A DNA stretch of 64,000 nucleotides. Origin: Rhabditoides inermis. Its lineage: Eukaryota > Nematoda > Chromadorea > Rhabditida > Rhabditidae. Location of the stretch: contig CAWZYM010000331.1 in NCBI GenBank assembly GCA_963966185.1, positions 1,013,501 through 1,077,500 on the forward strand, given 5' to 3'. Below are positions 12,945 to 27,848 of the stretch, one piece after another. The translations under genes were made by a program, and so were the position numbers. The notes under the pieces are model-generated. The model worked only from the letters and a program-made list of their open reading frames with translations, did no database searches and was not told the DNA's origin. How positions within the stretch are numbered: position 1 is the stretch's first letter; each line of letters begins with the position of its first letter.

Positions 12945-15671
12945 CTCTGAAGATGATATTTAAATGGTCAGATCGTTTCTATATCGCTGCATTCGTTTGA
13001 GAATTTATTTTAACTGCCTGACGCCACGGGATCAAAGTGTGTTGTCTGGTTTGAACATAAGCGATCGATACTATACAAGTACAGTGTTTCTCAGTGAAGT
13101 CACTCTCTGAAGATGATATTTAAATGGTCAGATCGTTTCTATATCGCTGCATTCGTTTGAGAATTTATTTTAACTGCCTGACGCCACGGGATCAAAGTGT
13201 GTTTTCTGGTTTGAACTCAAGCGATCGATACTATACAAGAACAGTATTTCTCAGTGAAGTCACTCTCTGAAGATGATATTCATAAGGCCAGATCGTTTCT
13301 ATATCGCTGCATTCGTTTTGAGAATTTATTTTAACTGCCTGACGCCACGGGATCAAAGTGTGTTGTCTGGTTTGAACATAAGCGATCGATACTATACAAG
13401 TACAGTGTTTCTCAGTGAAGTCACTCTCTGAAGATGATATTTAAATGGTCAGATCGTTTCTATATCGCTGCATTCGTTTGAGAATTTATTTTAACTGCCT
13501 GACGCCACGGGATCAAATTGTGTTTTCTGGTTTGAACATAAGTGATCGATACTGTACAAGTACAGTGTTTCTCAGTGAAGTCACTCTCTGAAGATGATAT
13601 TCATAAGGCCAGATCGTTTCTATATTGCTGCATTCGTTTGAGAATTTATTTTAACTGCCTGACGCCACGGGATCAAAGTGTGTTGTCTGGTTTGAACATA
13701 AGCGATCGATACTATACAAGTACAGTGTTTCTCAGTGAAGTAACTCTCTGAAAATGATATTTAAATGGTCAGATCGTTTCTATATCGCTGCATTCGTTTG
13801 AGAATTTATTTTAACTGCCTGATCCCACGGGATCAAAGTGTGTTGTCTGGTTTGAACATAAGCGATCGATACTATACAAGCACAGTGTTTCTCAGTGAAG
13901 TCACTCTCTGAAGATGATATTTGAATGGTCAGATCGTTTCTATATCGCTGCAATCGTTTGAGAAATTATTTTAACTGCCTGACGCCACGGGATCAAAGTG
14001 TGTTGTCTGGTTTGAACATAAGCGATCGATACTGTACAAGTACAGTGTTTCTCAGTGAAGTCACTCTTTGAAGATGAAATTTAAATGGTTAGATCGTTTC
14101 TATATCGCTGCATTCGTTTGAGAAATTATTTTAACTGCCTGACGCCACGGGATCAAAGTGTGTTGTCTGGTTTGAACATAAGCGATCGATACTATACAAG
14201 TACAGTGTTTCTCAGTGAAGTCACTCTCTGAAGATGATATTTAAATGGTCAGATCGTTTCTATATCGCTGCATTCGTTTGAGAATTTATTTTAACTGCCT
14301 GACGCCACGGGATCAAATTGTGTTTTCAGGTTTGAACATAAGCGATCGAAACTGTACAAGTACAGTGTTTCTCAGTGAAGTCACTCTCTGAAAATGATAT
14401 TTAAATGGTCAGATCGTTTCTATATCGCTGCATTCGTTTGAGAATTTATTTTAACTGCCTGACGCCACGGGATCAAAGTGTGTTGTCTGGTTTGAACATA
14501 AGCGATCGATACTATACAAGTACAGTGTTTCTCAGTGAAGTCACTCTCTGAAGATGATATTTAAATGGTTAGATCGTTTCTATATCGCTGCATTCGTTTG
14601 AGAATTTATTTTAACTGCCTGACGCCACGGGATCAAAGTGTGTTTTCTGGTTTGAACATAAGTGATCGATACTATACAAGTACAGTGTTTCTCAGTGAAG
14701 TTACTCTCTGAAGATGATATTTATAAGGCCAGATCGTTTCTATATTGCTGCATTCGTTTGAGAATGTATTTTAACTGCCTGACGCCACGGGATCAAAGTG
14801 TGTTGTCTGGTTTGAACATAAGCGATCGATACTGTACAAGTACAGTGTTTCTCAGTAAAGTCACTCTCTGAAGATGATATTTAAATGGTCAGATCGTTTC
14901 TATATCGCTGCATTCGTTTGAGAATTTATTTTAACTGCCTGACGCCACGGGATCAAAGTGTGTTGTCTGGTTTGAACATAAGCGATCGATACTATACAAG
15001 TACAGTGTTTCTCAGTGAAGTCACTCTCTGAAGATGATATTTAAATGGTCAGATCGTTTCTATATCGCTGCATTCGTTTGAGAATTTATTTTAACGGCCT
15101 GACGCCACGGGATCAAAGTGTGTTTTCTGGTTTGAACATAAGCGATCGATACTGTACAAGTACAGTGTTTTTCAGTGAAGTCACTCTCTGAAGATGATAT
15201 TTAAATGGTCACATCGTTTCTATATCGCTGCATTCGTTTGAGAATTTATTTTAACTGCCTGACGCCACGAGATCAAAGTGTGTTTTCTGGTTTGAACACA
15301 AGCAATCGATACTATACAAGTACAGTGTTTCTCAGTGAAGTCACTCTCTGAAGATGATATTCATAAGGCCAGATCGTTTCTATATCGCTGCATTCGTTTG
15401 AGAATTTATTTTAACTGCCTGACGCCACGGGATCAAAGTGTGTTGTCTGGTTTAAACATAAGCGATCGATACTGTACAAGTACAGTGTTTCTCAGTGAAG
15501 TCACTCTCTGAAGATGATATTTAAATGGTCAGGTCGTTTCTATATCGCTGCATTCGTTTGAGAATTTATTTTAACTGCCTGACGCCACGGGATCAAAGTG
15601 TGTTGTCTGGTTTGAACATAAGCGATCGATACTGTACAAGTACAGTGTTTCTCAGTGAAGTCACTCTCTGA

Positions 15672-18600
15672 AGCTGATATTTAAATGGTCAGATCGTTTC
15701 TATATCGCTGCATTCGTTTGAGAATGTATTTTAACTGCCTGACGCCACGGGATCAAAGTGTGTTGTCTGGTTTGAACATAAGCGATCGATACTGTACAAG
15801 TACAGTGTTTCTCAGTGAAGTCACTTTCTGAAGATGATATTTAAATGGTCAGGTCGTTTCTATATCGCTGCATTCGTTTGAGAATGTATTTTAACTGCCT
15901 GACGCCACGGGATCAAAGTGTGTTGTCTGGTTTGAACATAAGCGATCGATACTGTACAAGTACTACAAGTACAGTGTTTCTCAGTGAAGTCACTCTCTGA
16001 AGATGATATTTAAATGGTTAGATCGTTTCTATATCGCTGCATTCGTTTGAGAAATTATTTTAACTGCCTGACGCCACGGGATCAAAGTGTGTTGTCTGGT
16101 TTGAACATAAGCGATCGATACTATACAAGTACAGTGTTTCTCAGTGAAGTCACTCTCTGAAGATGATATTTAAATGGTCAGATCGTTTCTATATCGCTGC
16201 ATTCGTTTGAGAATTTATTTTAACTGCCTGACGCCACGGGATCAAATTGTGTTTTCAGGTTTGAACATAAGCGATCGAAACTGTACAAGTACAGTGTTTC
16301 TCAGTGAAGTCACTCTCTGAAAATGATATTTAAATGGTCAGATCGTTTCTATATCGCTGCATTCGTTTGAGAATTTATTTTAACTGCCTGACGCCACGGG
16401 ATCAAAGTGTGTTGTCTGGTTTGAACATAAGCGATCGATACTATACAAGTACAGTGTTTCTCAGTGAAGTCACTCTCTGAAGATGATATTTAAATGGTTA
16501 GATCGTTTCTATATCGCTGCATTCGTTTGAGAAATTATTTTAACTGCCTGACGCCACGGGATCAAAGTGTGTTTTCTGGTTTGAACATAAGTGATCGATA
16601 CTATACAAGTACAGTGTTTCTCAGTGAAGTCACTCTCTGAAGATGATATTCATAAGGCCAGATCGTTTCTATATTGCTGCATTCGTTTGAGAATGTATTT
16701 TAACTGCCTGACGCCACGGGATCAAAGTGTGTTGTCTGGTTTGAACATAAGCGATCGATACTGTACAAGTACAGTGTTTCTCAGTGAAGTCACTCTCTGA
16801 AGATGATATTTAAATGGTCAGATCGTTTCTATATCGCTGCATTCGTTTGAGAATTTATTTTAACTGCCTGACGCCACGGGATCAAAGTGTGTTGTCTGGT
16901 TTGAACATAAGCGATCGATACTATACAAGTACAGTGTTTCTCAGTGAAGTCACTCTCTGAAGATGATATTTAAATGGTCAGATCGTTTCTATATCGCTGC
17001 ATTCGTTTGAGAATTTATTTTAACGGCCTGACGCCACGGGATCAAAGTGTGTTTTCTGGTTTGAACATAAGCGATCGATACTGTACAAGTACAGTGTTTT
17101 TCAGTGAAGTCACTCTCTGAAGATGATATTTAAATGGTCACATCGTTTCTATATCGCTGCATTCGTTTGAGAATTTATTTTAACTGCCTGACGCCACGAG
17201 ATCAAAGTGTGTTTTCTGGTTTGAACACAAGCAATCGATACTATACAAGTACAGTGTTTCTCAGTGAAGTCACTCTCTGAAGATGATATTCATAAGGCCA
17301 GATCGTTTCTATATCGCTGCATTCGTTTGAGAATTTATTTTAACTGCCTGACGCCACGGGATCAAAGTGTGTTGTCTGGTTTGAACATAAGCGATCGATA
17401 CTGTACAAGTACAGTGTTTCTCAGTGAAGTCACTCTCTGAATATGATATTTAAATGGTCAGATCGTTTCTATTTCGCTGCATTCGTTTAAGAATTTATTT
17501 TAACTGCCTGACGCCACGGGATCAAAGTGTGTTGTCTGGTTTGAACATAAGCGATCGATACTGTACAAGTACAGTGTTTCTCAGTGAAGTCACTCTCTGA
17601 ATATGATATTTATATGGTCAGATCGTTTCTATATCGCTGCATTCGTTTAAGAATTTATTTTAACTGCCTGACGCCACGGAATCAAAGTGTGTTGTCTGGT
17701 TTGAACATAAGCGATCGATACTGTACAAGTACAGTGTTTCTCAGTGAAGTCATTCTCTGAAGATGATATTTAAATAGTCAGATCGTTTCTATATCGCTGC
17801 ATTCGTTTGAGAATTTATTTTAACTGCCTGACGCCACGGGATCAAAGTGTGTTGTCTGGTTTGAACATAAGCGATCGATACTGTACAAGTACAGTGTTTC
17901 TCAGTGAAGTCACTCTCTGAATATGATATTTATATGGTCAGATCGTTTCTATATCGCTGCATTCGTTTGAGAGTTCATTTTAACTGCCTGACGCCACGGG
18001 ATCAAAGTGTGTTTTCTGGTTTGAACATAAGCGATCGATACTGTACAAGTACAGTGTTTCTCAGTGAAGTCACTCTCTGAAGATGATATTTAAATGGCCA
18101 GATCGTTTCTATATCGCTGCATTCGTTTGAGAATTTATTTTAACTGCCTGACGCCACGGGATCAAAGTGTGTTGTCTGGTTTGAACATAAGCGATCGATA
18201 CTGTACAAGTACAGTGTTTCTCAGTGAAGTCACTCTCTGAAGATGATATTCATAAGGTCAGATCGTTTCTATATCGCTACATTCGTTTTAGAATTTATTT
18301 TAACTGCCTGACGCCACGGGATCAAAGTGTGTTGTCTGGTTTGAACATAAGCGATCGATACTGTACAAGTACAGTGTTTCTCAGTGAAGTCACTCTCTGA
18401 AGATGATATTCATAAGGCCAGATCGTTTCTATATCGCTGCATTCGTTTCAGAATTTATTTTAACTGCCTGACGCCACGGGATCAAAGTGTGTTGTCTGGT
18501 TTGACCATAAGCGATCGATACTGTACCAGTACAGTGTTTCTCAGTGAAGTTACTCTCTGAAGATGATATTCATAAGGCCAGATCGTTTCTATATCGCTGC

Positions 18601-21600
18601 ATTCGTTTGAGAATTTATTTTAACTGCCTGACGCCACGGGATCAAAGTGTGTTGTCTGGTTTGAACATAAGCGATCGATACTGTACAAGTACAGTGTTTC
18701 TCAGTGAAGTCACTCTCTGAAAATGATATTCATAAGGCCAGATCGTTTCTATATCGCTGCATTCGTTTCAGAATTTATTTTAACTGCCTGACGCCACGGG
18801 ATCAAAGTGTGTTGTCTGGTTTGACCATAAGCGATCGATACTGTACCAGTACAGTGTTTCTCAGTGAAGTCACTCTCTGAAGATGATATTTAAATGGTCA
18901 GATCGTTTCTATATCGCTGCATTCGTTTGAGAATTTATTTTAACGGCCTGACGCCACGGGATCAAAGTGTGTTTTCTGGTTTGAACATAAGCGATCGATA
19001 CTGTACAAGTACAGTGTTTTTCAGTGAAGTCACTCTCTGAAGATGATATTTAAATGGTCACATCGTTTCTATATCGCTGCATTCGTTTGAGAATTTATTT
19101 TAACTGCCTGACGCCACGAGATCAAAGTGTGTTTTCTGGTTTGAACACAAGCAATCGATACTATACAAGTACAGTGTTTCTCAGTGAAGTCACTCTCTGA
19201 AGATGATATTCATAAGGCCAGATCGTTTCTATATCGCTGCATTCGTTTGAGAATTTATTTTAACTGACTGACGCCACGGGATCAAAGTGTGTTGTCTGGT
19301 TTAAACATAAGCGATCGTTACTATACAAGTACAGTGTTTCTCAGTGAAGTCACTCTCTGAAAATGATATTTAAATGGTCAGATCGTTTCTATATCGCTGC
19401 ATTCGTTTGAGAATTTATTTTAACTGCCTGACGCCACGGGATCAAATTGTGTTTTCTGGTTTGAACATAAGCGATCGATACTGTACAAGTACAGTGTTTC
19501 TCAGTGAAGTCACTCTCTGAAGATGATATTTAAATGGTCAGATCGTTTCTATATCGCTGCATTCGTTTGAGAATTTATTTTAACTGCCTGACGCCACAAG
19601 ATCAAAGTGTGTTGTCTGGTTTCAACATAAGCGATCTATACTATACAAGCACAGTGTTTCTCAGTGAAGTCACTCTCTGAAGATGATATTCAACTGGTCA
19701 GATCGTTTCTATATCGCTGCATTCGTTTGAGAATTTATTTTAACTGCCTGACGCCACAAGATCAAAGTGTGTTGTCTGGTTTCAACATAAGCGATCTATA
19801 CTATACAAGCACAGTGTTTCTCAGTGAAGTCACTCTCTGAAGATAGTATTCAACTGGTCAGATCGTTTCTATATCGCTGCATTCGTTTGAGAATTTATTT
19901 TAACTGCCTGACGTCACGGGATCAAATTGTGTTTTCTGGTTTGAACATAAGCGATCGATACTATACAAGTACAGTGTTTCTCAATGAAGTCACTCTTTAA
20001 AGATAATAAACAAATGGTCAGATCGTTTCTATATCGCTGCATTCGTTTGAGAACTTATTTTAACTGCCTGACGCCACAAGATCAAAGTGTGTTGTCTGGT
20101 TTCAACATAAGCGATCTATACTATACAAGCACAGTGTTTCTCAGTGAAGTCACTCTCTGAAGATGATATTTAACTGGTCAGATCGTTTCTATATCGCTGC
20201 ATTCGTTTGAGAATTTATTTTAACTGCCTGACGTCACGGGATCAAATTGTGTTTTCTGGTTTGAACATAAGCGATCGATACTATACAAGTACAGTGTTTC
20301 TCAGTGAAGTCACTCTCTGAAGATGATATTCATAAGGCCAGATCGTTTCTATATCGCTGCATTCGTTTGAGAATTTATTTTAACTGCCTGACGCCACGGG
20401 ATCAAAGTGTGTTGTCTGGTTTGAACATAAGCGATCGATACTATACAAGTACATTGTTTCTCAATGAAGTCACTCTTTAAAGATAATAAACAAATGGTCA
20501 GATCGTTTCTATATCGCTGCATTCGTTTGAGAATTTATTTTAACTGCCTGACGCCACAAGATCAAAGTGTGTTGTCTGGTTTCAACATAAGCGATCTATA
20601 CTATACAAGCACAGTGTTTCTCAGTGAAGTCACTCTCTGAAGATGATATTTAAATGGTCAGATCGTTTCTATATCGCTGCATTCGTTTGAGAATTTATTT
20701 TAACTGCCTGACGCCACAAGATCAAAGTGTGTTGTCTGGTTTCAACATAAGCGATCTATACTATACAAGCACAGTGTTTCTCAGTGAAGTCACTCTCTGA
20801 AGATGATATTTAACTGGTCAGATCGTTTCTATATCGCTGCATTCGTTTGAGAATTTATTTTAACTGCCTGACGCCACAAGATCAAAGTGTGTTGTCTGGT
20901 TTCAACATAAGCGATCTATACTATACAAGCACAGTGTTTCTCAGTGAAGTCACTCTCTGAAGATGATATTCAACTGGTCAGATCGTTTCTATATCGCTGC
21001 ATTCGTTTGAGAATTTATTTTAACTGCCTGACGTCACGGGATCAAATTGTGTTTTCTGGTTTGAACATAAGCGATCGATACTATACAAGTACAGTGTTTC
21101 TCAATGAAGTCACTCTTTAAAGATAATAAACAAATGGTCAGATCGTTTCTATATCGCTGCATTCGTTTGAGAATTTATTTTAACTGCCTGACGCCACAAG
21201 ATCAAAGTGTGTTGTCTGGTTTCAACATAAGCGATCTATACTATACAAGCACAGTGTTTCTCAGTGAAGTCACTCTCTGAAGATGATATTTAACTGGTCA
21301 GATCGTTTCTATATCGCTGCATTCGTTTGAGAATTTATTTTAACTGCCTGACGTCACGGGATCAAATTGTGTTTTCTGGTTTGAACATAAGCGATCGATA
21401 CTATACAAGTACAGTGTTTCTCAATGAAGTCACTCTCTGAAGATGATATTCATAAGGCCAGATCGTTTCTATATCGCTGCATTCGTTTGAGAATTTATTT
21501 TAACTGCGTGACGCCACGGGATCAAAGTGTGTTTTCTGGTTTGAACATAAGCGATCGATACTGTACAAGTACAGTGTTTCTCAGTGAAGTCACTCTCTGA

Positions 21601-24600
21601 AGATGATATTCATAAGGCCAGATCGTTTCTATATCGCTGCATTCGTTTGAGAATTTATTTTAACTGCCTGACGCCACGGGATCAAAGTGTGTTGTCTGGT
21701 TTGAACATAAGCGATCGATACTGTACAAGTACAGTGTTTCTCAGTGAAGTCACTCTCTGAAGCTGATATTTAAATGGTCAGATCGTTTCTATATCGCTGC
21801 ATTCGTTTGAGAATGTATTTTAACTGCCTGACGCCACGGGATCAAAGTGTGTTGTCTGGTTTGAACATAAGCGATCGATACTGTACAAGTACAGTGTTTC
21901 TCAGTGAAGTCACTTTCTGAAGATGATATTTAAATGGTCAGGTCGTTTCTATATCGCTGCATTCGTTTGAGAATGTATTTTAACTGCCTGACGCCACGGG
22001 ATCAAAGTGTGTTGTCTGGTTTGAACATAAGCGATCGATACTGTACAAGTACTACAAGTACAGTGTTTCTCAGTGAAGTCACTCTCTGAAGATGATATTT
22101 AAATGGTTAGATCGTTTCTATATCGCTGCATTCGTTTGAGAAATTATTTTAACTGCCTGACGCCACGGGATCAAAGTGTGTTGTCTGGTTTGAACATAAG
22201 CGATCGATACTATACAAGTACAGTGTTTCTCAGTGAAGTCACTCTCTGAAGATGATATTTAAATGGTCAGATCGTTTCTATATCGCTGCATTCGTTTGAG
22301 AATTTATTTTAACTGCCTGACGCCACGGGATCAAATTGTGTTTTCAGGTTTGAACATAAGCGATCGAAACTGTACAAGTACAGTGTTTCTCAGTGAAGTC
22401 ACTCTCTGAAAATGATATTTAAATGGTCAGATCGTTTCTATATCGCTGCATTCGTTTGAGAATTTATTTTAACTGCCTGACGCCACGGGATCAAAGTGTG
22501 TTGTCTGGTTTGAACATAAGCGATCGATACTATACAAGTACAGTGTTTCTCAGTGAAGTCACTCTCTGAAGATGATATTTAAATGGTTAGATCGTTTCTA
22601 TATCGCTGCATTCGTTTGAGAAATTATTTTAACTGCCTGACGCCACGGGATCAAAGTGTGTTTTCTGGTTTGAACATAAGTGATCGATACTATACAAGTA
22701 CAGTGTTTCTCAGTGAAGTCACTCTCTGAAGATGATATTCATAAGGCCAGATCGTTTCTATATTGCTGCATTCGTTTGAGAATGTATTTTAACTGCCTGA
22801 CGCCACGGGATCAAAGTGTGTTGTCTGGTTTGAACATAAGCGATCGATACTGTACAAGTACAGTGTTTCTCAGTGAAGTCACTCTCTGAAGATGATATTT
22901 AAATGGTCAGATCGTTTCTATATCGCTGCATTCGTTTGAGAATTTATTTTAACTGCCTGACGCCACGGGATCAAAGTGTGTTGTCTGGTTTGAACATAAG
23001 CGATCGATACTATACAAGTACAGTGTTTCTCAGTGAAGTCACTCTCTGAAGATGATATTTAAATGGTCAGATCGTTTCTATATCGCTGCATTCGTTTGAG
23101 AATTTATTTTAACGGCCTGACGCCACGGGATCAAAGTGTGTTTTCTGGTTTGAACATAAGCGATCGATACTGTACAAGTACAGTGTTTTTCAGTGAAGTC
23201 ACTCTCTGAAGATGATATTTAAATGGTCACATCGTTTCTATATCGCTGCATTCGTTTGAGAATTTATTTTAACTGCCTGACGCCACGAGATCAAAGTGTG
23301 TTTTCTGGTTTGAACACAAGCAATCGATACTATACAAGTACAGTGTTTCTCAGTGAAGTCACTCTCTGAAGATGATATTCATAAGGCCAGATCGTTTCTA
23401 TATCGCTGCATTCGTTTGAGAATTTATTTTAACTGCCTGACGCCACGGGATCAAAGTGTGTTGTCTGGTTTGAACATAAGCGATCGATACTGTACAAGTA
23501 CAGTGTTTCTCAGTGAAGTCACTCTCTGAATATGATATTTAAATGGTCAGATCGTTTCTATTTCGCTGCATTCGTTTAAGAATTTATTTTAACTGCCTGA
23601 CGCCACGGGATCAAAGTGTGTTGTCTGGTTTGAACATAAGCGATCGATACTGTACAAGTACAGTGTTTCTCAGTGAAGTCACTCTCTGAATATGATATTT
23701 ATATGGTCAGATCGTTTCTATATCGCTGCATTCGTTTAAGAATTTATTTTAACTGCCTGACGCCACGGAATCAAAGTGTGTTGTCTGGTTTGAACATAAG
23801 CGATCGATACTGTACAAGTACAGTGTTTCTCAGTGAAGTCATTCTCTGAAGATGATATTTAAATAGTCAGATCGTTTCTATATCGCTGCATTCGTTTGAG
23901 AATTTATTTTAACTGCCTGACGCCACGGGATCAAAGTGTGTTGTCTGGTTTGAACATAAGCGATCGATACTGTACAAGTACAGTGTTTCTCAGTGAAGTC
24001 ACTCTCTGAATATGATATTTATATGGTCAGATCGTTTCTATATCGCTGCATTCGTTTGAGAGTTCATTTTAACTGCCTGACGCCACGGGATCAAAGTGTG
24101 TTTTCTGGTTTGAACATAAGCGATCGATACTGTACAAGTACAGTGTTTCTCAGTGAAGTCACTCTCTGAAGATGATATTTAAATGGCCAGATCGTTTCTA
24201 TATCGCTGCATTCGTTTGAGAATTTATTTTAACTGCCTGACGCCACGGGATCAAAGTGTGTTGTCTGGTTTGAACATAAGCGATCGATACTGTACAAGTA
24301 CAGTGTTTCTCAGTGAAGTCACTCTCTGAAGATGATATTCATAAGGTCAGATCGTTTCTATATCGCTACATTCGTTTTAGAATTTATTTTAACTGCCTGA
24401 CGCCACGGGATCAAAGTGTGTTGTCTGGTTTGAACATAAGCGATCGATACTGTACAAGTACAGTGTTTCTCAGTGAAGTCACTCTCTGAAGATGATATTC
24501 ATAAGGCCAGATCGTTTCTATATCGCTGCATTCGTTTCAGAATTTATTTTAACTGCCTGACGCCACGGGATCAAAGTGTGTTGTCTGGTTTGACCATAAG

Positions 24601-27600
24601 CGATCGATACTGTACCAGTACAGTGTTTCTCAGTGAAGTTACTCTCTGAAGATGATATTCATAAGGCCAGATCGTTTCTATATCGCTGCATTCGTTTGAG
24701 AATTTATTTTAACTGCCTGACGCCACGGGATCAAAGTGTGTTGTCTGGTTTGAACATAAGCGATCGATACTGTACAAGTACAGTGTTTCTCAGTGAAGTC
24801 ACTCTCTGAAAATGATATTCATAAGGCCAGATCGTTTCTATATCGCTGCATTCGTTTCAGAATTTATTTTAACTGCCTGACGCCACGGGATCAAAGTGTG
24901 TTGTCTGGTTTGACCATAAGCGATCGATACTGTACCAGTACAGTGTTTCTCAGTGAAGTCACTCTCTGAAGATGATATTTAAATGGTCAGATCGTTTCTA
25001 TATCGCTGCATTCGTTTGAGAATTTATTTTAACGGCCTGACGCCACGGGATCAAAGTGTGTTTTCTGGTTTGAACATAAGCGATCGATACTGTACAAGTA
25101 CAGTGTTTTTCAGTGAAGTCACTCTCTGAAGATGATATTTAAATGGTCACATCGTTTCTATATCGCTGCATTCGTTTGAGAATTTATTTTAACTGCCTGA
25201 CGCCACGAGATCAAAGTGTGTTTTCTGGTTTGAACACAAGCAATCGATACTATACAAGTACAGTGTTTCTCAGTGAAGTCACTCTCTGAAGATGATATTC
25301 ATAAGGCCAGATCGTTTCTATATCGCTGCATTCGTTTGAGAATTTATTTTAACTGACTGACGCCACGGGATCAAAGTGTGTTGTCTGGTTTAAACATAAG
25401 CGATCGTTACTATACAAGTACAGTGTTTCTCAGTGAAGTCACTCTCTGAAAATGATATTTAAATGGTCAGATCGTTTCTATATCGCTGCATTCGTTTGAG
25501 AATTTATTTTAACTGCCTGACGCCACGGGATCAAATTGTGTTTTCTGGTTTGAACATAAGCGATCGATACTGTACAAGTACAGTGTTTCTCAGTGAAGTC
25601 ACTCTCTGAAGATGATATTTAAATGGTCAGATCGTTTCTATATCGCTGCATTCGTTTGAGAATTTATTTTAACTGCCTGACGCCACAAGATCAAAGTGTG
25701 TTGTCTGGTTTCAACATAAGCGATCTATACTATACAAGCACAGTGTTTCTCAGTGAAGTCACTCTCTGAAGATGATATTCAACTGGTCAGATCGTTTCTA
25801 TATCGCTGCATTCGTTTGAGAATTTATTTTAACTGCCTGACGCCACAAGATCAAAGTGTGTTGTCTGGTTTCAACATAAGCGATCTATACTATACAAGCA
25901 CAGTGTTTCTCAGTGAAGTCACTCTCTGAAGATAGTATTCAACTGGTCAGATCGTTTCTATATCGCTGCATTCGTTTGAGAATTTATTTTAACTGCCTGA
26001 CGTCACGGGATCAAATTGTGTTTTCTGGTTTGAACATAAGCGATCGATACTATACAAGTACAGTGTTTCTCAATGAAGTCACTCTTTAAAGATAATAAAC
26101 AAATGGTCAGATCGTTTCTATATCGCTGCATTCGTTTGAGAACTTATTTTAACTGCCTGACGCCACAAGATCAAAGTGTGTTGTCTGGTTTCAACATAAG
26201 CGATCTATACTATACAAGCACAGTGTTTCTCAGTGAAGTCACTCTCTGAAGATGATATTTAACTGGTCAGATCGTTTCTATATCGCTGCATTCGTTTGAG
26301 AATTTATTTTAACTGCCTGACGTCACGGGATCAAATTGTGTTTTCTGGTTTGAACATAAGCGATCGATACTATACAAGTACAGTGTTTCTCAGTGAAGTC
26401 ACTCTCTGAAGATGATATTCATAAGGCCAGATCGTTTCTATATCGCTGCATTCGTTTGAGAATTTATTTTAACTGCCTGACGCCACGGGATCAAAGTGTG
26501 TTGTCTGGTTTGAACATAAGCGATCGATACTATACAAGTACATTGTTTCTCAATGAAGTCACTCTTTAAAGATAATAAACAAATGGTCAGATCGTTTCTA
26601 TATCGCTGCATTCGTTTGAGAATTTATTTTAACTGCCTGACGCCACAAGATCAAAGTGTGTTGTCTGGTTTCAACATAAGCGATCTATACTATACAAGCA
26701 CAGTGTTTCTCAGTGAAGTCACTCTCTGAAGATGATATTTAAATGGTCAGATCGTTTCTATATCGCTGCATTCGTTTGAGAATTTATTTTAACTGCCTGA
26801 CGCCACAAGATCAAAGTGTGTTGTCTGGTTTCAACATAAGCGATCTATACTATACAAGCACAGTGTTTCTCAGTGAAGTCACTCTCTGAAGATGATATTT
26901 AACTGGTCAGATCGTTTCTATATCGCTGCATTCGTTTGAGAATTTATTTTAACTGCCTGACGCCACAAGATCAAAGTGTGTTGTCTGGTTTCAACATAAG
27001 CGATCTATACTATACAAGCACAGTGTTTCTCAGTGAAGTCACTCTCTGAAGATGATATTCAACTGGTCAGATCGTTTCTATATCGCTGCATTCGTTTGAG
27101 AATTTATTTTAACTGCCTGACGTCACGGGATCAAATTGTGTTTTCTGGTTTGAACATAAGCGATCGATACTATACAAGTACAGTGTTTCTCAATGAAGTC
27201 ACTCTTTAAAGATAATAAACAAATGGTCAGATCGTTTCTATATCGCTGCATTCGTTTGAGAATTTATTTTAACTGCCTGACGCCACAAGATCAAAGTGTG
27301 TTGTCTGGTTTCAACATAAGCGATCTATACTATACAAGCACAGTGTTTCTCAGTGAAGTCACTCTCTGAAGATGATATTTAACTGGTCAGATCGTTTCTA
27401 TATCGCTGCATTCGTTTGAGAATTTATTTTAACTGCCTGACGTCACGGGATCAAATTGTGTTTTCTGGTTTGAACATAAGCGATCGATACTATACAAGTA
27501 CAGTGTTTCTCAATGAAGTCACTCTCTGAAGATGATATTCATAAGGCCAGATCGTTTCTATATCGCTGCATTCGTTTGAGAATTTATTTTAACTGCGTGA

Positions 27601-27848
27601 CGCCACGGGATCAAAGTGTGTTTTCTGGTTTGAACATAAGCGATCGATACTGTACAAGTACAGTGTTTCTCAGTGAAGTCACTCTCTGAAGATGATATTC
27701 ATAAGGCCAGATCGTTTCTATATCGCTGCATTCGTTTGAGAATTTATTTTAACTGCCTGACGCCACGGGATCAAAGTGTGTTGTCTGGTTTGAACATAAG
27801 CGATCGATACTGTACAAGTACAGTGTTTCTCAGTGAAGTCACTCTCTG
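15672..27848. repeat. Higher-order repeat, 6,089 bp (38 monomers), two tandem copies
   Basis: A monomer with GAAGCTGATATTTAAATGG lies at about 15,672 and 21,761. From there the rare variants recur in the same order at a 6,089-bp offset. Examples are the 9-bp insertion TACTACAAG (15,961 and 22,050), TAACGGCCTG (17,022 and 23,111; 18,942 and 25,031), ATTTCGCTGC (17,471 and 23,560), the TTCATTTTAAC variant and the CTTTAAAGATAATAAAC variant. Period = 38 x 160 + 9. I saw no difference at any diagnostic position, which suggests a very recent duplication. Nested inside are 12-monomer periods (1,929 and 1,920 bp). Confidence 0.88.

Noticed and set aside
357..22889. Recurring 60-69 codon open frames in the satellite on both strands
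   Set aside because: They recur at satellite spacing, change with single monomer variants, and have no independent coding evidence; they are by-products of the repeat.
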